9,451 nucleotides of DNA, taken from Eubacterium sp. (GTDB lineage: Bacteria > Bacillota > Clostridia > Lachnospirales > Lachnospiraceae). Within the stretch, counting starts at the first letter, position 1. Each line of letters begins with the position of its first letter. The stretch covers positions 1-9,451 of the forward strand of contig JALFIK010000046.1 in the NCBI GenBank assembly GCA_022776205.1, written 5' to 3'. The notes below the pieces were generated by a model, which searched no databases, was not told where the DNA came from, and was given only the letters and a program-made list of their open reading frames with translations. A program made the position numbers and the translations under genes. Positions 6,221 to 9,451 of the stretch are shown here, one piece after another.

Positions 6221-6832
6221 ATGTACTGTCTTGATCAGAAACAAATTGAGGATATTACAAATTATATATTTCTGGAAGATTCCCTGAAAAAGGCGGATGT
6301 TATTTTTATTCCCGGCTGTGAAAGACCGGAACATGCCGAGGAGGCCGCAGAACTTTACCGGAAAGGATATGCCGGATATTTAATTCCGTCCGGAGCTTTT
6401 CCCAAGGTCCGGGGAGAATTTCAGGGGGTGTCACCGGAGGGAGAAAAATATGGAAATCATTTTTCCTGTGAGGCGGATTTTCTGGAAGCAGTTCTTTTAA
6501 AAAATAATGTGCCGTCATCTGCGATTTTGAAAGAAAGGGAAGCGACATATACGCTGGAGAATGCAGAAAAAACAAAGATACTGCTGGATGAAAGAAATTT
6601 TTGTGTCAGCCGGGCAATTCTCTGTTGTAAGGCTCATCATGCGAGAAGGGCATATCTGTATTATTCGATGGTTTTTCCGGACGTGGAAATTCTTGTCCAC
6701 CCTGTCGTTGTGGATGGAATAAGCAAAGATTCCTGGTACAAAAGCCGGGAAGGAAGACATACGGTTCTCGGCGAACTATCCAGAATGGGGCAGCAGCTCC
6801 TTATGATGGAGGAGAAGATAAACTGGAGGTAA
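6221..6832 (+). CDS. YdcF-like DUF218 family protein (ElyC/SanA/YdcF)
   Basis: A 203-residue protein of the DUF218 family. It has a Rossmann-like core: ADVIFIPGC at 25-33, YLIPSG at 53-58, Glu84 in the helix that follows, the TYTLENA segment at 109-115, CCKAHHARRA at 135-144 (usually S-x-x-H-x-x-R-A), and GELSRMGQQ near the end. E. coli relatives act in envelope maintenance (ElyC, SanA) or bind SAM (YdcF), but the function of this copy is not determinable. There is no N-terminal membrane anchor, unlike ElyC and SanA, so it is probably cytosolic. The start ATG lies 3 bases after the preceding stop, with AAGGAAAAG upstream. The following gene's ribosome binding site lies inside its last codons, so the three genes should be co-translated. 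Confidence 0.83.
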   Translation: MYCLDQKQIEDITNYIFLEDSLKKADVIFIPGCERPEHAEEAAELYRKGYAGYLIPSGAFPKVRGEFQGVSPEGEKYGNHFSCEADFLEAVLLKNNVPSSAILKEREATYTLENAEKTKILLDERNFCVSRAILCCKAHHARRAYLYYSMVFPDVEILVHPVVVDGISKDSWYKSREGRHTVLGELSRMGQQLLMMEEKINWR

Positions 6833-6833
6833 G

Positions 6834-7790
6834 ATGATGAAGAAAAAAATTTCTCTGATTGTTCCCTGTTTTAATGAGGAAGAATCACTGCCGTTTTTTT
6901 TTGAGGAGGCAGTGAGAGTATTAAATGAACTACCAGCTTATGACAGTGAGATGCTGTTTGTAAATGATGGATCTTCGGACAAGACCCTTCAGGTTCTGAA
7001 GGAATTGTCCGGGAAAGATGAAAGAGTAAAATATTTGTCTTTTTCCAGAAATTTTGGGAAAGAGGCGGCAATGTATGCCGGCTTTTGTAATGCATCGGGA
7101 GATTATGTGGCGGTGATGGATGCAGATCTTCAGGATCCACCGTCTTTGTTGCCCAGGATGCTTGATATTCTTGAGTCGGGAGAATATGACAGCGTGGCGA
7201 CCAGGAGAGTGAGCAGAAAGGGAGAACCGCCGATTCGGTCTTTTTTTGCCAGAATGTTTTATAAGATCATCAATCGGATCTCTGATGCAGACGTTGTGGA
7301 CGGGGCCAGGGATTTTCGCCTGATGAAACGGGATATGGTGGATGCCATTGTAAAAATGAGTGAATATAACCGCTTCTCCAAAGGCATTTTTGGCTGGATT
7401 GGATTTCGTACATACTGGCTTCCATATGAGAATGTGGAGAGAGTTGCCGGAGAGACCAAGTGGAGTTTCTGGAAACTGTTTAAATATAGCCTGGAAGGAA
7501 TTGTTAATTTTTCTCAGATGCCTCTTACGCTGGCTTCCTGGATGGGAATTATTTTTACAGCCATTTCTTTTATCATGTTGTTATTTGTGGTGGTAAGAAA
7601 GATTGTATTTGGTGATCCGGTTGCAGGATGGGCATCTCTGGTTTGTATCGTCGTTTTTCTGGGAGGGATTCAGCTTTTTTGTCTCGGTATTATGGGACAG
7701 TATCAGGCGAAGACGTATTTGGAAACGAAAAAACGGCCTCATTTTATAATATCTGAGACAAATGAGGAAGATGCCGTTAAGGTGAAATAG
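6834..7790 (+). CDS. Membrane-anchored family 2 glycosyltransferase (DPM1/GtrB-like)
   Basis: About 318 residues. A GT2 (GT-A fold) domain covers residues 1-225: IVPCFNEEESLP at 9-20, FVNDGSSD at 42-49, and the DxD metal motif at Asp96-Asp98 in MDADLQDPP. The GARDFRLMKRD segment (157-167) and GETKW at 206-210 match the bactoprenyl/dolichyl-phosphate sugar synthases such as GtrB. Two C-terminal membrane helices (about 229-257 and 264-288) complete that architecture. It probably transfers a sugar from a nucleotide donor onto undecaprenyl phosphate; the sugar cannot be told. Two adjacent ATGs exist: GGAGG at 6825-6829 is 4 bases from ATG 6834 and 7 from ATG 6837, so the second may be the real start. 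It is the last gene of the operon, and no hairpin terminator follows before the pheS promoter. Confidence 0.92.
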   Translation: MMKKKISLIVPCFNEEESLPFFFEEAVRVLNELPAYDSEMLFVNDGSSDKTLQVLKELSGKDERVKYLSFSRNFGKEAAMYAGFCNASGDYVAVMDADLQDPPSLLPRMLDILESGEYDSVATRRVSRKGEPPIRSFFARMFYKIINRISDADVVDGARDFRLMKRDMVDAIVKMSEYNRFSKGIFGWIGFRTYWLPYENVERVAGETKWSFWKLFKYSLEGIVNFSQMPLTLASWMGIIFTAISFIMLLFVVVRKIVFGDPVAGWASLVCIVVFLGGIQLFCLGIMGQYQAKTYLETKKRPHFIISETNEEDAVKVK

Positions 7791-7793
7791 CCC

Positions 7794-7822
7794 TTGACAT
7801 CTATTTTTTCATGCGTTAAAAT
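7794..7822 (+). promoter_or_regulatory. Sigma-A promoter of the pheS leader
   Basis: TTGACA (7794-7799) and TAAAAT (7817-7822) with a 17-bp spacer. The -35 box begins only three bases after the glycosyltransferase stop codon. The start is expected near 7829, followed by the T-box leader. Confidence 0.87.
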
Positions 7823-7834
7823 GATATTCATTGA

Positions 7835-8098
7835 AAAAGCGTTGAAGGTGCGGGTATTGTGCCCATAGTAGAAACAGTATGAACCATCAGAGAGGGAGGA
7901 TCACCGGCTGAAAGTCTTTCCGGCAATCGTTCTGCTTCGAATTTCCACACTGGAGCTGCATTTTTGGACCGGTCGTACCGGCCGGGAAAGGAATGACGGA
8001 TTGTGCCCGTTATGCACAAAGAGAGTCCGGATTTTTTTCGGAAATCAGGGTGGTACCGCGGATTTATTCGTCCCTTCTTCTGGAAGGGACGTTTTTTT
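7835..8098 (+). promoter_or_regulatory. T-box riboswitch (tRNA-Phe, UUC specifier) upstream of pheS
   Basis: A T-box leader senses the charging of its cognate tRNA by pairing with the anticodon and the free acceptor end. The diagnostic T-box sequence AGGGTGGTACCGCG is at 8047-8060, with TGGT (8051-8054) able to pair with the uncharged NCCA end. In Stem I, AGAGAGGGAGGATCACC and CTGAAAG precede the specifier loop. TTC at 7943-7945, just before CACACTGGAG, fits a phenylalanine codon and agrees with the downstream pheS. The antiterminator uses AGGG of the T-box with CCCT of the terminator's 5' arm. Uncharged tRNA-Phe should therefore raise pheS expression. The exact 5' edge is uncertain by several bases. 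Confidence 0.95.
8069..8098 (+). terminator. T-box terminator
   Basis: CGTCCCTTC (8069-8077) and GAAGGGACG (8083-8091) form a perfect 9-bp stem with a five-base loop, followed by seven T's (8092-8098). It competes with the T-box antiterminator. With no other terminator after the glycosyltransferase gene, it may also end read-through from that operon. Confidence 0.93.
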
Positions 8099-8143
8099 AT
8101 TTGATAGGGAATTGAAATTACGCCATTTCCTATCAAATAAAAA
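8094..8143 (+). repeat. 18-bp inverted repeat between the T-box terminator and pheS
   Basis: Arms 8094-8111 (TTTTTATTTGATAGGGAA) and 8126-8143 (TTTCCTATCAAATAAAAA) pair over 18 positions with one G-T wobble and enclose a 14-base loop. The outer five pairs use the U-tract of the T-box terminator. It is not followed by a T-run, so it is not itself a plus-strand terminator. The hairpin can form only in read-through transcripts, ahead of the pheS ribosome binding site. Confidence 0.8.
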
Positions 8144-8175
8144 CTTGATTGAAAAATATTAAAAAGGAGTATGTT

Positions 8176-9195
8176 ATGAAAGAAAAGATTGACAAGATTC
8201 ATCAGGAAGCCCTTGCAGCGATTGAAGCGGCAGAAGGTATGGATGACCTGAATAGTGTCAGAGTTGCTTATCTTGGAAAGAAAGGCCAGTTATCCGGTCT
8301 TTTAAAGGGGATGAAGGACGTTGCACCGGAAGAACGGCCGAAAGTCGGGCAGATGGTGAATGAGGCCCGTTCCGATATTGAAGTCCATATGGAGGAGAAA
8401 AGAACGGCAATTCAGAAAAAACTGCTAGAAGAGAAGATGGAAAAAGAAGTGATTGATGTGACACTGCCGGGAACAAAAGCGGCAGTAGGTCATCGTCATC
8501 CAAACCAGATTGCCCTCGAAGACCTCGAAAGGGTTTTCATTGGAATGGGTTATGAAGTTGTGGAAGGCCCGGAAGTAGAGTACGACCACTATAACTTTGA
8601 GTTATTAAATATTCCGGCCAATCATCCGGCAAAGGACGAACAGGATACCTTTTACATTACGAAAGATATTCTTCTTCGTACCCAGACATCACCGGTACAG
8701 GCCCGTATCATGGAAACCGGTCGTATGCCAATTCGTGTGATTGCACCGGGGCGCGTGTTCCGTTCCGATGAAGTGGATGCGACACATTCTCCATCTTTCC
8801 ATCAGGTAGAAGGTCTCGTCGTTGATAAGGGGATTACATTTGCTGATTTGAAAGGAACATTACAGCAATGGGCAGAGGAGTTTTTCGGACCGGATACCAA
8901 GGTTAAATTCCGTCCGCACCACTTCCCGTTTACAGAGCCGAGTGCGGAAGTGGATGTATCCTGTTTTAAATGTGGTGGTAAGGGATGCAGAATGTGTAAA
9001 GGAAGCGGCTGGATTGAAATCCTTGGCTGTGGAATGGTACATCCGAAAGTATTAAGAGACTGCGGAATCGATCCGGAAGAGTATTCAGGATTCGCCTTCG
9101 GAATCGGCCTGGAACGAATCACCCTCTTAAAATACGAAATCGACGATATGCGTCTCCTCTACGAAAACGACGCAAGATTCCTAAAACAATTTTAG
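8176..9195 (+). CDS. pheS: Phenylalanine--tRNA ligase alpha subunit
   Basis: A 339-residue PheS of normal length, the catalytic alpha subunit of the (alpha-beta)2 enzyme that charges tRNA-Phe. The N-terminal ~95 residues are the helical coiled-coil arm that binds tRNA. The class II core follows: HPANQIALEDLE-type start near 107-118, DTFY at 157-160, motif 2 in FRSDEVDATHSPSFHQVEG (195-213), the Phe-pocket segment HHFPFTEPS (248-256), and motif 3 in FGIGLERITLLKY (308-320). C263, C266, C271 and C274 form the four-Cys insertion seen in many bacterial PheS. ATG 8176 is preferred over an in-frame TTG at 8149 because AAAGGAG (8163-8169) fits it. Codon use changes abruptly after about 9019, although the protein remains canonical. 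pheT does not follow directly. Confidence 0.97.
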   Translation: MKEKIDKIHQEALAAIEAAEGMDDLNSVRVAYLGKKGQLSGLLKGMKDVAPEERPKVGQMVNEARSDIEVHMEEKRTAIQKKLLEEKMEKEVIDVTLPGTKAAVGHRHPNQIALEDLERVFIGMGYEVVEGPEVEYDHYNFELLNIPANHPAKDEQDTFYITKDILLRTQTSPVQARIMETGRMPIRVIAPGRVFRSDEVDATHSPSFHQVEGLVVDKGITFADLKGTLQQWAEEFFGPDTKVKFRPHHFPFTEPSAEVDVSCFKCGGKGCRMCKGSGWIEILGCGMVHPKVLRDCGIDPEEYSGFAFGIGLERITLLKYEIDDMRLLYENDARFLKQF

Positions 9196-9206
9196 CGTAG
9201 GCATAA

Positions 9207-9276
9207 GCCGTGCACCCAAAAGCGACGTTCGACCGCTCATGCATGCATGAAAGCGGGCGAAAAGGCGCTTTGGGGT
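9207..9276 (+). repeat. Complex inverted repeat directly after pheS
   Basis: ACCCAAAAGCG (9214-9224) pairs with CGCTTTGGGGT (9266-9276), 10 of 11 positions. Inside it, TTCG-A-CCGCT (9228-9237) pairs with AGCGG-G-CGAA (9252-9261), and the apex is the 14-bp perfect palindrome TCATGCATGCATGA (9237-9250). GCCGTGC at 9207-9213 is the inverse of GCACGGC in the tandem repeat that follows. There is no T-run after it, so it is not a standard terminator. No gene is seen in 9196-9283. Confidence 0.72.
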
Positions 9277-9283
9277 ATAGGGC

Positions 9284-9451
9284 GAAGCCCGGAAATCGAG
9301 GGGAGCGAAGCGAGCCGAGATTTAAGCACGGCGAGAGGCGAAAAGGTGGGAAGCCCGGAAATCGAGGGGAGCGAAGCGAGCCGAGATTTAAGCACGGCGA
9401 GAGGCGAAAAGGTGGGAAGCCCGGAAATCGAGGGGAGCGAAGCGAGCCGAG
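9284..9451. repeat. 66-bp perfect tandem repeat, at least 2.5 copies
   Basis: Copy 1 is 9284-9349, copy 2 is 9350-9415, and copy 3 starts at 9416 and is cut by the window end after 36 bases. All visible copies are identical. Each begins GAAGCCCGGAAATCGAGGGG and contains GAGCGAAGCGAGCCGAG, GCACGGCGAGAGG and CGAAAAGGTGG. The unit is about 61% G+C and about three quarters purine on the plus strand, unlike the genes around it. Because 66 is divisible by three, several frames stay open through the array: on the plus strand, the two with codons starting at 9285 and 9286; on the minus strand, also two. None has a ribosome binding site in view. There are no spacers between copies, so it is not CRISPR. 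Confidence 0.95.

Noticed and set aside
6871..7140. Minus-strand open frame inside the glycosyltransferase gene
   Set aside because: Shadow of a clear GT2 coding frame; no ribosome binding site or recognisable domain.
9243..9451. Open frame from ATG 9243 through the 66-bp repeats, encoding a basic 22-residue peptide repeat
   Set aside because: There is no ribosome binding site, the start lies in the ATGCATGCATG palindrome, and several frames on both strands are open simply because the unit is 66 bases and low in T. A real repeat protein would favour one frame. Not called as a gene.
9284..9451. CRISPR array
   Set aside because: Copies are directly abutting and fully identical over 66 bases; there are no variable spacers.

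Overview
The window looks like a chromosomal stretch of a low-to-mid G+C Firmicute of class Clostridia, most likely Lachnospiraceae. This rests on AGGAGG-type ribosome binding sites, TTGACA/TATAAT-like promoters with 17-bp spacers, a T-box-controlled pheS, a Clostridia-type 6S RNA, a DUF5662 gene and an HPr paralogue. The family assignment is inference from style and gene content. No mobile element, phage gene or CRISPR array is visible.

Layout. (1) 1-1618, plus strand: the 3' part of nfo (endonuclease IV), a metallo-beta-lactamase-fold hydrolase overlapping it by ATGA, and a small HPr-like protein that keeps His15 and Ser46 but has Gly where HPr has Arg17. A hairpin at 1635-1676 ends this operon and probably the convergent one. 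(2) 1718-4262, minus strand: a queuosine-precursor operon, queD-queE-folE-queC, converting GTP to preQ0. Its leader holds a promoter, a probable preQ1-I aptamer at the predicted transcript start, and an intrinsic terminator just before queD; an upstream segment can pair with the terminator's 5' arm. (3) 4306-4944, plus strand: a divergent promoter and a DUF5662 gene. (4) 4963-5219: a 6S RNA with its own promoter and terminator. (5) 5279-7790: a tight three-gene operon for a BrkB/YihY membrane protein, a YdcF-like DUF218 protein and a membrane-anchored family 2 glycosyltransferase, suggesting an envelope role. (6) 7794-9195: promoter, phenylalanine T-box leader (UUC specifier), terminator, an extra long hairpin, then pheS. 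(7) 9196-9451: no pheT directly after pheS; instead a complex inverted repeat and a G+C-rich 66-bp perfect tandem repeat running off the window.

Most genes belong to known families. The points most worth a second look are the 66-bp tandem array directly behind pheS, the abrupt codon-usage change in the last part of pheS, the queD leader switch, the hairpin that would absorb the T-box terminator's U-tract, and the HPr paralogue lacking Arg17.
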